From: Pedobacter cryophilus | GTDB taxonomy: Bacteria > Bacteroidota > Bacteroidia > Sphingobacteriales > Sphingobacteriaceae | Length of the DNA stretch: 64,000 bases | Assembly: GCF_005116455.1 (NCBI RefSeq) | Contig: NZ_SWBP01000001.1 | Span: forward strand, 124,001-188,000 | Direction of reading: 5' to 3' | In this document: positions 1 to 8,040 of the stretch, one piece after another | How positions within the stretch are numbered: position 1 is the stretch's first letter | How the letters are laid out: each line of letters begins with the position of its first letter | Made by a program: the position numbers and the translations under genes | Notes under the pieces: generated by a model | What the model was told of the DNA's origin: nothing | The model's database searches: none | Seen by the model: only the letters and a program-made list of their open reading frames with translations

Positions 1-175
1 ACAAGCTTCTATTTCTAGAGAGCTCACTAAAATGTTTGAAGAAAACGTAAGGGGAACTTTGGAAGAGATGAAAACTCATTTTGAAGAGAACATTTTAAAA
101 GGCGAATTTGTAATTGTGGTTGCTGGTAGCACCGAATCTGCACCTAAAAAAGACGATAAATATTATAAAAAATGA
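1..175 (+). CDS. rsmI: Partial 3' end of rsmI, 16S rRNA 2'-O-ribose C1402 methyltransferase
   Basis: The open frame enters from the left edge (codons from base 2) and stops at 173-175. Its visible 57 residues include 'SRELTKMFEENVRGTLEE', 'KGEFVIVVAG' and a lysine-rich tail. This is the conserved C-terminal part of RsmI, where the arginine-glutamate helix packs before the final strand 'GEFVIVV'. RsmI methylates C1402 of 16S rRNA using SAM. The stop overlaps the next start in an ATGA junction (lnt at 172), so the two are probably cotranscribed and translationally coupled. The catalytic N-terminal part lies outside the window. Confidence 0.85.
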   Translation, partial: QASISRELTKMFEENVRGTLEEMKTHFEENILKGEFVIVVAGSTESAPKKDDKYYKK

Positions 176-1794
176 AGCGACAAATTTGGTTAGCCCTGTT
201 TTCGGCAGCTTTACTTTGGTTGGCATGGCCACCTATACCATTTACCTCTCCTATCCTACTCTTCGCTTTTTTACCTTTGATGATTGCTTTGCAAGAAATT
301 GAAGAATCTGACCGAAAAAAGAAAGGAAGAATTGTTTTTTTAACTGCCGGATTAACTTTTCTAGTTTGGAATACCGCTTCTATTTATTGGGTTTTCAACT
401 CTTTAAATGCGGTAATGCCCACTTTTATTGCTGCTTTACTTTCGTTGATTCCTTTTGGCTTAGGCGCTTTTTTAATGACCCTTAGTTTTTGGTTGTATCG
501 CAAAATCAGTAAAAAAACTAAGCCGCTTATTGCTGATATCTGCCTGATTGGTTTTTGGATAAGTTACGAATTCCTACACCAAAGCTGGGATTTAAAATTC
601 CCTTGGATGACTTTAGGGAACGGATTTGCTACCACACCACAACTCATTCAATGGTATGAATATACTGGCGTTTATGGCGGTAGTTTTTGGATTTTATTAA
701 GTAATATTTTACTGTTTAGAATTTGGGTAGTTTTAAGAGCCGAAGGCGGAAGGCAAAAGGCAAAAGGTTATTTAATTGCTTTTATTGTTTGGATTTTTGC
801 ACCCATCAGTTTATCTATTTTAGTATACGCCACTTATGAAGAAGAAGTTAATCCTTCTAATGTAGTGGTGGTGCAACCTAATATTGATCCTTATGGCAAA
901 CATTTTATTTTAACTCCAGCTCAGCAAACTCAAAAATTGATTGATTTGAGTAAAAATAAGGCTCAAGTAAATACTGAGTTTTTTATATGGCCAGAAACTG
1001 CTCTTACCGGAATGACGGAGGAAGATGATTTTAGAAATACCGATAACTTTAAATCTGTTCAGGTTTTTTTAGATAGTTTTAAAAATGCCACAGTAATTAG
1101 TGGTGCCGAAACGTATTTGATTTATGATTACCAAAAAACTTCTACAGCCAGATTTAGCAAAGAAAACAACTTTTGGTGGGATAGTTTTAATACTGCTGTA
1201 GCGATAGAAAACACCCCGAAATTGCAGTTTTATCATAAATCTAAACTAGTACCGGGAGTAGAAAAAATGCCATTCCCAGAAGTTTTATCAGTGATAAGCC
1301 CTTTATTTGAAAAATTTGGAGGAACACCTGGTGGTTACGGTTCACAAAAAGAGCCTTCTAATCTTTATGCATCAAGCGGAATTGGAGTAGTACCAGCTAT
1401 TTGCTATGAATCTATTTGGGGCGAATGGATTGCAAAATCTGTACAAAAAGAAGCTCAATTTATCACCATTATTACTAATGATGGTTGGTGGGGAAATACA
1501 TCAGGTAAAGATCAACATTTAGATTATGCCAGCTTAAGAGCGATAGAAAACCGCCGTTGGGTGGCCAGATCTGCCAATACTGGGATTTCTGCTTTTATTA
1601 ACCAAAGAGGAGAAATTGTACAACAAACAAAATGGTGGGAAGCCGCAGTAATTAAACAAGATATTAACTTAAATTCTAACCTTACTTTTTACACCACTCA
1701 CCCAGATTGGATTGTTTATCCTTTTTTATTAGTTGGTAGTATTGGGGTGTTGTTTTTAGTGTTTTTAAGGTTTAGAGGAAGAAAGACGGGATAA
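172..1794 (+). CDS. lnt: Apolipoprotein N-acyltransferase
   Basis: Lnt adds the third acyl chain to the N-terminal cysteine of lipoproteins in the inner membrane. The 540-residue protein begins with several hydrophobic helices (about residues 1-220) and then a nitrilase-fold periplasmic domain. The catalytic triad is visible: Glu in 'WPETALTG', Lys in 'YHKSKLVPGVE' and Cys in 'PAICYES'. A last membrane helix lies at the C-terminus, and the length is typical of the family. The start overlaps the rsmI stop as ATGA. The many lipoproteins encoded in this window (GldB, GldK, PorW, OmpA, the S9 peptidase) would be its substrates. That link is inferred. Confidence 0.95.
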   Translation: MKRQIWLALFSAALLWLAWPPIPFTSPILLFAFLPLMIALQEIEESDRKKKGRIVFLTAGLTFLVWNTASIYWVFNSLNAVMPTFIAALLSLIPFGLGAFLMTLSFWLYRKISKKTKPLIADICLIGFWISYEFLHQSWDLKFPWMTLGNGFATTPQLIQWYEYTGVYGGSFWILLSNILLFRIWVVLRAEGGRQKAKGYLIAFIVWIFAPISLSILVYATYEEEVNPSNVVVVQPNIDPYGKHFILTPAQQTQKLIDLSKNKAQVNTEFFIWPETALTGMTEEDDFRNTDNFKSVQVFLDSFKNATVISGAETYLIYDYQKTSTARFSKENNFWWDSFNTAVAIENTPKLQFYHKSKLVPGVEKMPFPEVLSVISPLFEKFGGTPGGYGSQKEPSNLYASSGIGVVPAICYESIWGEWIAKSVQKEAQFITIITNDGWWGNTSGKDQHLDYASLRAIENRRWVARSANTGISAFINQRGEIVQQTKWWEAAVIKQDINLNSNLTFYTTHPDWIVYPFLLVGSIGVLFLVFLRFRGRKTG

Positions 1795-1800
1795 AGATTT

Positions 1801-2096
1801 TTTTTTGCCACGAATTGTACAGATTAACACTAATGCTTTGTGGCTAACTTTTTAACACGGATTTCACGAATTCTTTGCGGCTACCTTTTGAATGATATGA
1901 TTTTTTCGCCACTCATTTCACGAATAAACACGAAAGCTTTGTCACTGATTTTTTAACATGGATTTTGCGGATTAACATGAATGCAAATCATTTTTTGTCA
2001 TTCAGATTTGTGAAAATTCGTGAAATTCTTGGCTAACTTTTAATTTTCCTTTTTTGCCACGAATTGCACAGATTAACACTAATGCTTTGTGACTAT
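1801..2096. repeat. Degenerate dispersed-repeat patch between lnt and the MOSC gene
   Basis: This 343-base gene-free stretch (1795-2137) is built from variants of one unit. A 45-base unit beginning 'TTTTTGCCACGAATT' at 1802-1846 returns at 2051-2095 with only two or three changes. Between them are more decayed pieces, for example 'AACACGGATTTCACGAATT', 'CGCCACTCATTTCACGAAT' and 'GGATTAACATGAATGC'. I see no open frame or terminator-like stem in it. Similar 'GCCACGAATT...ACAGATTAACAC' spacers are familiar in Bacteroidota intergenic DNA. Their function is unknown. Confidence 0.75.
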
Positions 2097-2137
2097 TTCT
2101 TAGCTGGTCAGACTTGTAGAATTCCTAGAATTTGTGT

Positions 2138-2803
2138 TTAACCAAGCTTCCTTAACAACACTTCAAACCGCTCTCTCCATTCTAGCGTGAGTTCCTCTAA
2201 ATTCACTAAACGCTGTAATTCGGCTTTATTTTTATTATCGTGGTAACGAATTTGGTTTACATGCATAACAGAAATTTTCTCGGGATGAGAAGATAAATGA
2301 ATTAACTTATCAGTCTTTTTTACTACGCCTTCTTTAATGGTTCTAAAGTAAAAACCTGTAAAACCAGTTTGCTGGCAAAGGGCTGGAAAAGGTTTGAAAT
2401 TATATCTTATTCCAATCATATAACATGGCCCGCGAGGTTCTGAAACTTCTACAATGGCTTCTCCTAATTGATACCGATCTCCAATAAAAACATTTTCTTC
2501 TAAAGCGCTCTCGCCTTCTAAAGTTAAATTTTCTCCAAAGGCAGCAAATTCTAAATCAAAACCTAATTCGCTTTTCCAATGAGAAAATCTATCAGAATTG
2601 TAACAACAAATGGCCTTATCATTTCCGCCATGATGTTTTTTATCTACTACAATGTCTCCTTCAAAACCTGTTAGGGTTAAAAATATTACTTCTTGTTGAA
2701 CAGGTTCTTTGCAATAAGCAGTTTTTGCAGATTGATGATCGGCTTTTAATTCTTCGGCTTTGCTTTTGATGTTGATAGACTGTATGGAAATGTTTTTATT
2801 CAT
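2138..2803 (-). CDS. MOSC domain-containing protein (YiiM-like)
   Basis: MOSC domains bind molybdenum cofactor or carry sulfur through a conserved cysteine. The 221-residue protein has the family pattern: 'GDIVVDKKHHGGNDKAICCY' early, 'FGENLTLEG' and 'FIGDRYQLGEAIVEVSEPR' in the middle, then 'GPCYMIG', which carries the expected Cys. The order and the C-terminal helical extension resemble YiiM, which reduces N-hydroxylated bases. The exact substrate cannot be read here. It stands alone, transcribed toward the lnt repeat patch, and is separated from the minus-strand block upstream by a structured repeat at 2831-2906. Confidence 0.85.
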   Translation of the reverse strand: MNKNISIQSINIKSKAEELKADHQSAKTAYCKEPVQQEVIFLTLTGFEGDIVVDKKHHGGNDKAICCYNSDRFSHWKSELGFDLEFAAFGENLTLEGESALEENVFIGDRYQLGEAIVEVSEPRGPCYMIGIRYNFKPFPALCQQTGFTGFYFRTIKEGVVKKTDKLIHLSSHPEKISVMHVNQIRYHDNKNKAELQRLVNLEELTLEWRERFEVLLRKLG

Positions 2804-2830
2804 ATTCTAATTTTACTGTTTTAGGCTTTT

Positions 2831-2906
2831 GCGTTAACGATTGAAGCGGCATCTTTTTTGGCTTTTTCTGCCAAAAAAATATAGCGGAAAGCGTGTATAA
2901 ACGCCC
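2831..2906 (+). repeat. Structured 76-bp intergenic repeat, copy 1 (inverted relative to 7933-8007)
   Basis: It begins 'GCGTTAACGATTGAAGCGGC' and ends 'GCGTGTATAAACGCCC'. The centre is a stem 'TTTTTTGGC' / 'GCCAAAAAA', and the outer ends 'GCGTT' and 'AACGC' can also pair. The reverse complement of 7933-8007 is nearly identical, with about ten differences and one 1-base indel. Two of those differences swap both partners of a stem pair (G-C with A-T, and T-A with C-G). It lies 23 bases beyond the UbiA-like stop codon. Confidence 0.8.
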
Positions 2907-2929
2907 CAAACCATTTCGGCTTTAAACAT

Positions 2930-3796
2930 TTAAAATATAAAACTAAAGAAAAACAACATCAAATACTGTAAAATCAAAATTCCATCGAGATAGAAAAAAT
3001 AATAATATTCGTTCTTTTCCCATTTAGATTTAAAAATTAACCATCCTGTTAAAAAAGTAGTTGCGGTAAGTGCAAAAAAATTAGAATTAAAACCTTGATT
3101 TCTAAAAACAAAAAGCAAAACCAAATAGCTCACAAGCATAATTTGACAAAATATATAAGCTCCCTTTTCACCAAAAACAGTAGGGATGGTTTTTAAATCA
3201 TAAGCTTTATCTTGAAAAATATCTCGGATATCAAAAGGGATGGTAATTGCCGCAACTAATAAAAATCTTTTAGCTGTGAGGATGATGATATCTGGCAAAG
3301 AAACCTCCTGATTTTGAAGCTCAAAAATGGGTAAAACCACCGAACTTAAAGACCAAACTAAAGCAATTAGAATTAGTTTTAAGCCTGGGATATTCCTCAA
3401 TCCAAATTTTCGATCTCCGGCAGAAAACAATGGCAAAGCATAACCCAAAGAAAGAATTCCTAATAAAATAATTAGAATTTTAGATGGAGTGGAGACTAAT
3501 AAAAAAAGAAAAAACAGAAGTATTGCTGCCATAATGGCGATACTCACATTAAGTTTAAAATGAGTAAAAATCCATCTTACCCGCCTAAATTTGGATAGTT
3601 GAGGTTGTTTTGGCTTAGCTATTAAAATGCTAATATTATAGATAAAAATGGTTGCGCAAAAAAGGAAGGTTAATATAATATAAGAAGGTTGAGCACCTAT
3701 TAAATGATAGGTGACCAAACCTTGGGCTACCGCCCCAAAAGCAATAAATATATTGGTGAATAAGAGAAAATCTAAAGATTGCCTGAGGTATCTCAT
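2930..3796 (-). CDS. UbiA-family prenyltransferase-like membrane protein, first Asp motif missing
   Basis: The 288-residue protein is almost entirely hydrophobic, with about eight or nine membrane helices as in UbiA enzymes. The second Asp-rich motif is clear: 'DIRDIFQDKAYDLKTIPTVFG'. The first motif, normally NDxxDxxxD after helix 2, is replaced by 'YNISILIAKPKQPQLSKFRR', which has no aspartates. In characterised UbiA enzymes both motifs bind the Mg-diphosphate of the prenyl donor, so catalysis may be altered or lost (inference). It is the last gene of a probable four-gene minus-strand run with the phosphoesterase (22-base gap), AAA+ and VWA genes. The substrate is unknown. Confidence 0.75.
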   Translation of the reverse strand: MRYLRQSLDFLLFTNIFIAFGAVAQGLVTYHLIGAQPSYIILTFLFCATIFIYNISILIAKPKQPQLSKFRRVRWIFTHFKLNVSIAIMAAILLFFLFLLVSTPSKILIILLGILSLGYALPLFSAGDRKFGLRNIPGLKLILIALVWSLSSVVLPIFELQNQEVSLPDIIILTAKRFLLVAAITIPFDIRDIFQDKAYDLKTIPTVFGEKGAYIFCQIMLVSYLVLLFVFRNQGFNSNFFALTATTFLTGWLIFKSKWEKNEYYYFFYLDGILILQYLMLFFFSFIF

Positions 3797-3818
3797 TTAT
3801 CCAACCATTAAATTAGGT

Positions 3819-5060
3819 TTAGCCTTTGCGCAATTCAAAAATGGTAATTTCGGGCATAATACCTACCCTACCTGGGTAACCAATAAAACCGTAACCCACG
3901 TTTACATATAATTGCTGTTTACCTTCTTGATATAAGCCATTCCACTCATTATATATGTATTGAACAGGACTCCATTTTAAATATTCAGTTTCTACGCCAA
4001 ATTGCGAACCGTGAGTATGCCCAGCAAAAGAAGCATCAATTTGAGGATATTTCTCTAAAACTTCTGCTCGCCAATGAGAGGGATCATGAGATAAAAGTAA
4101 TTTTACAGCCAAATCATCGGTGTTTTTTATGGCTTCCTCCATTTTCCCGAACTTAGGGAAACGACCGGCTCCCCAGTTTTCTATTCCTAAAATTCCTATT
4201 TCTTGTCCGTTTACTTTTAATCTTTTATGCTCATTCATCAATAAATTCCAACCCATTAATTGATGCACTTTTTTGATAGCTTCTAAATTATCTAATCTTG
4301 CTTTTTCGGTTGGCCATTTTTCATACAAACCGTAATCGTGGTTTCCTAAAGAAGAATAAACGCCCAAAGGAGCTTTCACTTTTGAAAAAACATCTTGATA
4401 ATCTCTCATTTCAGATGCCTTTCCGTTTACTAAATCGCCGGTAAAGAAAATGAAATCTGGTTTTTCTTTCAAGAGCATATCTACGCCACCAGCAACTGCT
4501 TTTTGATTATAAAAACTCCCGGAATGGATATCAGAAAGTTGCCCCAATTTAATACCGTCAAACTCTTTAGGAAGGTTTGGAAAATACAGCGTTTGTCTTT
4601 TAACATGATAATCATAAGCACCAGAAACAATTCCCCAGGTTAAAGTCCCAAAAGGAATAGCAGCAACGCCCATTCCTGCTTTAACTAAAAATTCTGACCG
4701 AGAAATTTGAGTTGATGTTTCCTGTTTAGGTTGAGGTTCCTTTTTAAACTTATTCTTAAGCCAAATAATGCTTCTTCTAATATCGTCTATAAAAAGAATG
4801 GGGATGAAAGATAATTTGGTGACAAACGTGATAAAAAAGCCGACCAATAAAACTGCCCTTATCCCTAATTGAATATTAAAGAAAATACTAATAAATACGC
4901 CTGCAATTAACAAAAGACTGAATCCCCACCAAATAGCAGTAAAATTATTCTTCTTTTTTTTGCTCCAACTTGGATAAATATTGAGAATAGCCTTATAAAT
5001 GTATAAATCAAAAATTAGCAGTAAAATGCTGACAAATATTAATGGAATAACTCTACCCAT
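3819..5060 (-). CDS. Membrane-anchored calcineurin-like metallophosphoesterase (YkuE/YaeI type)
   Basis: Three or four hydrophobic helices (about residues 1-100 and 130-150) precede a metallophosphoesterase domain. All metal-binding blocks are present: 'SDIHSG', 'FTGDLVNG', 'GNHDYG', 'LLSHDP' and 'FAGHTHGSQFG'. A 'SRSEFLVKAG' segment before the last helix resembles a twin-arginine-like motif but lacks RR. Related proteins such as YaeI hydrolyse lipid phosphoesters at the membrane. A lipid substrate here is an inference, helped by the neighbouring UbiA-like gene. It sits 34 bases after the AAA+ gene on the same strand. Confidence 0.85.
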   Translation of the reverse strand: MGRVIPLIFVSILLLIFDLYIYKAILNIYPSWSKKKKNNFTAIWWGFSLLLIAGVFISIFFNIQLGIRAVLLVGFFITFVTKLSFIPILFIDDIRRSIIWLKNKFKKEPQPKQETSTQISRSEFLVKAGMGVAAIPFGTLTWGIVSGAYDYHVKRQTLYFPNLPKEFDGIKLGQLSDIHSGSFYNQKAVAGGVDMLLKEKPDFIFFTGDLVNGKASEMRDYQDVFSKVKAPLGVYSSLGNHDYGLYEKWPTEKARLDNLEAIKKVHQLMGWNLLMNEHKRLKVNGQEIGILGIENWGAGRFPKFGKMEEAIKNTDDLAVKLLLSHDPSHWRAEVLEKYPQIDASFAGHTHGSQFGVETEYLKWSPVQYIYNEWNGLYQEGKQQLYVNVGYGFIGYPGRVGIMPEITIFELRKG

Positions 5061-5094
5061 GTTTTAAAAATAAATATTAATAAACGGCTGCAAA

Positions 5095-6597
5095 TTAATA
5101 CTTATCATCAAAACCGTCCTCATCATCATCGGCAAATTCTGAACTAAATAGGCTATTAAACATATCTTTAAATTCAAAACCCTTTTCTAGATAACCTTTG
5201 CTCACCATAGAAAACTCGGCTAAACCATGTAAAACAAACTCCATTAACAACAATTGCTGATTCGCACTTATTTTTGGATGAAAAAGTTTTACTACCTCTT
5301 TTAATCCAGGAACGGTATTTAAAAGCTTTTTATATTCCTGATCAGAAATATCATCTAATAAATTTAAACTATTTCCATTAGCAAACCAGTTGATGACTTC
5401 GGTATAAGGATTGGCAGTTTTTGCTTTTTTAGTCTTTTCTGGATCGGGGAAATAGGTTTGCAATAAAGTTTTAATCGCTTTTCCAATTAAAATATTGGCC
5501 ACTTTTGCCGGCCCTTCTAATTCACCTTCATAAACTAATTCTATTTTACCGGTAATAGCAGGAATTACCCCTAAAAAATCGCTGATACGAACAACGGTAG
5601 AGCTATCGCCGTTAATTAACATTCTACGCTCGGCATGTGAAATTAAATTCTCATAAGCAGAAATGGTTAAACGAGCCGAAACTCCAGATTTTTTATCAAT
5701 ATATTCTGAATTACGGGCTTCAAAAGCAATTTGCTCAATCAAATCTTTTACCAAACCATCTGCCTCAATTGCTTTTTGATCTGGTGTGATAGAAGCTTCT
5801 TGCTGCGTAATTTTTCTTGAAATGGCTATAGATTTTGGATAATGCGTTAAAATCTGGCTTTCAATTCTGTCTTTTAAAGGGGTTACAATAGAACCACGGT
5901 TGGTATAATCTTCTGGGTTTGCAGTAAATACAAACTGTACATCTAAAGGTAATCTTAGTTTAAATCCTCTAATTTGGATGTCTCTTTCCTGCAAAATATT
6001 AAACAAAGCAACCTGTATTCTGGCTTGTAAATCGGGTAATTCATTAATCACAAAAATACTACGGTGTGCTCTCGGAATCAATCCAAAATGAATCACTCTT
6101 TCATCAGAATAATTCAGTTTTTGTGTAGCTGCTTTTATAGGATCTACATCACCAATTAAATCGGCAACGGTTACATCTGGTGTGGCTAACTTTTCGGTAT
6201 ATCTTTCAGATCGGTGCCACCAAGCTATCTGAGTTTCCTCTCCATGAATCTCGATGGTATTTTTTCCAGCCCAGCTAATTGGGTTTAATGGATCATCAAA
6301 CAACTCGGTTCCGGCTATATAAGGTATATATTCATCTAATAAATTCACCATTAACCTGGCAATACGGGTTTTAGCCTGCCCTCTTAAACCCAATAACAAG
6401 ATATTGTGCCTGCTTAATATAGCTGTTTGTAAATCTGGCATTACGGTATCTTCAAAACCAATAATTCCTTCAAAACCTAAGTCTTTTTGTTTTAACCTGG
6501 TAATCAAATTTTGTCTCAACTCGTCTTTAATTGAGCGACTTTGATAACCTGATTTTTTTAAATCTCCTAATGTTTTTATGTGCAATAAATCTTTCAT
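5095..6597 (-). CDS. MoxR/ChlI-type AAA+ ATPase paired with a VWA protein
   Basis: This 500-residue ATPase resembles magnesium-chelatase subunit I and MoxR proteins. The Walker A loop is 'GLRGQAKT' at residues 70-77, with Ala where Gly is usual before Lys. Walker B is 'IFVINELPDL', followed by a sensor-like 'FVFTANPEDYTNRG' and the arginine-rich 'PLKDRIESQI'. A helical lid follows, and the C-terminus is acidic ('ADDDEDGFDD'). MoxR ATPases work with VWA-domain partners to remodel or mature protein complexes, and the VWA gene lies 65 bases upstream on the same strand. The client is unknown. It is not a chlorophyll enzyme, because no chelatase H subunit is present. Confidence 0.85.
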   Translation of the reverse strand: MKDLLHIKTLGDLKKSGYQSRSIKDELRQNLITRLKQKDLGFEGIIGFEDTVMPDLQTAILSRHNILLLGLRGQAKTRIARLMVNLLDEYIPYIAGTELFDDPLNPISWAGKNTIEIHGEETQIAWWHRSERYTEKLATPDVTVADLIGDVDPIKAATQKLNYSDERVIHFGLIPRAHRSIFVINELPDLQARIQVALFNILQERDIQIRGFKLRLPLDVQFVFTANPEDYTNRGSIVTPLKDRIESQILTHYPKSIAISRKITQQEASITPDQKAIEADGLVKDLIEQIAFEARNSEYIDKKSGVSARLTISAYENLISHAERRMLINGDSSTVVRISDFLGVIPAITGKIELVYEGELEGPAKVANILIGKAIKTLLQTYFPDPEKTKKAKTANPYTEVINWFANGNSLNLLDDISDQEYKKLLNTVPGLKEVVKLFHPKISANQQLLLMEFVLHGLAEFSMVSKGYLEKGFEFKDMFNSLFSSEFADDDEDGFDDKY

Positions 6598-6662
6598 GTA
6601 TCTATTTCTGTAGTATTTTTTTAATTAATAAGCCAAAAAGGCGTCTTCAAATTTTCAAATCT

Positions 6663-7760
6663 TTAACGAACCGTTTTTCTTCTGTTTTTAATGTAGTCTT
6701 CAAATATATATTCGCCCAATCCTTTTAAAGAACTGTAGAATGCTCTCCCTCCATTTACCTCTGTAAATTTCCTTACAAATTGCTGTAAATATGGGTCTTG
6801 GGCAATCATAAAAGTAGTAATAGGTATATTTAATCTTTTACATTGCGCAGCCATAGTGAGCGTTTTGTTCACCACCTTTTTATCTAAACCAATACTGTTT
6901 TTATAATACTTTAAACCTTCTTTTAAGCAAGTTGGTTTACCATCAGTAATCATAAAAATTTGTTTGTTGTGAGTTTTTCGCCTCCTTAAAATGTCAGCTG
7001 CCAATTCTAATCCCGCATAAGTGTTGGTATGGTAAGGCCCAACTTGTAAATAAGGTAAATCTTTAATTGTAATAGGCCAAGCATCGTTACCAAAAACTAC
7101 AATATCTAAAGTATCTTTTGGGTATTTTGTTCTAATCAACTCGGCCAAAGCCATGGCTACCTTTTTGGCTGGTGTAATTCTGTCTTCACCATAAAGAATC
7201 ATCGAGTGCGAAATATCAATCATCAAAACGGTTGATGTTAGCGTTTTATAATCCCTTTCTTCTACCTCCAAATCACGCTCTGTCATCATAAAATCGCCAA
7301 TTCCATGGTTAATTTGCGCATTTTGAATAGAAGCCGTCATATCTATCTGATCAGAACTATCTCCAAACTGATATTCCCTTCTATCAGCATTTTTTTCTTC
7401 TCCCGTACCAGATTGTGGCGCATTATGATTCCCTTTTCCAGATTTTTTTAGCTTCCCAAAAATTTCTTCCAAAGCAGATTGTCTAATAGTTTGTTCGGCT
7501 TTAGCAGTAATTTTAAAACCACCATCGGGCTCATTATCGCTTAAATAACCTTTATTTTTTAAATCCTCAATAAAATCGCCCATCCCATACTCCTTACTGG
7601 TAATGTTATGCTGCTTATCCAGCTCATTCATCCAGTCTAAAGCCTCATTGGCATCTCCTGCGGTATAATTTAGCAGCTCCAAAAAAAGCTTAAAAAGATC
7701 CTCAAACCCTCCTTTAGGAAGATTGCTGGGTATATATTGTGAAAAAGCGTAACCTCTCAT
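6663..7760 (-). CDS. VWA domain protein, partner of the AAA+ ATPase
   Basis: The 365-residue soluble protein has a helical N-terminal half (about 1-160) and a von Willebrand factor A domain (about 165-350). The metal-ion-dependent adhesion site is complete: DxSxS as 'MIDISHSM', a Thr in 'YHTNTYAG' and Asp in 'MITDGKPT'. No signal peptide is seen. In MoxR-VWA and ChlI-ChlD pairs the VWA subunit recruits the client to the ATPase ring. That role is assumed here from the order VWA then AAA+. It is the first gene of the minus-strand run, and its upstream region holds copy 2 of the inverted structured repeat. Confidence 0.85.
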   Translation of the reverse strand: MRGYAFSQYIPSNLPKGGFEDLFKLFLELLNYTAGDANEALDWMNELDKQHNITSKEYGMGDFIEDLKNKGYLSDNEPDGGFKITAKAEQTIRQSALEEIFGKLKKSGKGNHNAPQSGTGEEKNADRREYQFGDSSDQIDMTASIQNAQINHGIGDFMMTERDLEVEERDYKTLTSTVLMIDISHSMILYGEDRITPAKKVAMALAELIRTKYPKDTLDIVVFGNDAWPITIKDLPYLQVGPYHTNTYAGLELAADILRRRKTHNKQIFMITDGKPTCLKEGLKYYKNSIGLDKKVVNKTLTMAAQCKRLNIPITTFMIAQDPYLQQFVRKFTEVNGGRAFYSSLKGLGEYIFEDYIKNRRKTVR

Positions 7761-7932
7761 GTTTGCTCTGTTATACTCTGTTAACGATTTTCTAAAGTTA
7801 AAAGTTTGAATTTGGCTAAACTCTTTCTTAAGGTTATATTGCTGTCATATTATTTTAACGTTTGAGGATAAAAGATAGAAGGTTTAAAGCGCATTCAAAT
7901 GTAATTTAAAGTCAATTAATTTAGTTTAATTA

Positions 7933-8007
7933 GGGCGTTTAAACACGCTTTACGCTGTATCTTTTTAGCAAAAAAGCTAAAAAGGATGCCGCTTCAATCG
8001 TTAACGC
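7933..8007 (-). repeat. Structured 75-bp intergenic repeat, copy 2
   Basis: Its reverse complement matches 2831-2906 across the full length. The central stem reads 'CTTTTTAGC' / 'GCTAAAAAG' instead of 'TTTTTTGGC' / 'GCCAAAAAA', so pairing is kept by paired changes. The ends 'GGGCGTTTAAACACGC' and 'CGTTAACGC' are near-palindromic. It sits between the divergent VWA gene (minus) and the NTF2-like gene (plus), about 34 bases before the start of the latter. Confidence 0.8.
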
Positions 8008-8040
8008 ACCTTGCAAAATCAAAAAAAACAAAATAAAAAT

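Noticed and set aside
114-302. A 62-codon open frame across the rsmI/lnt junction
   Set aside because: It overlaps the strongly supported ends of rsmI and lnt in another frame and has no family resemblance.
7761-7932. A regulatory RNA in the gap upstream of the VWA gene
   Set aside because: No stable structure or conserved motif was visible outside the 75-bp repeat.
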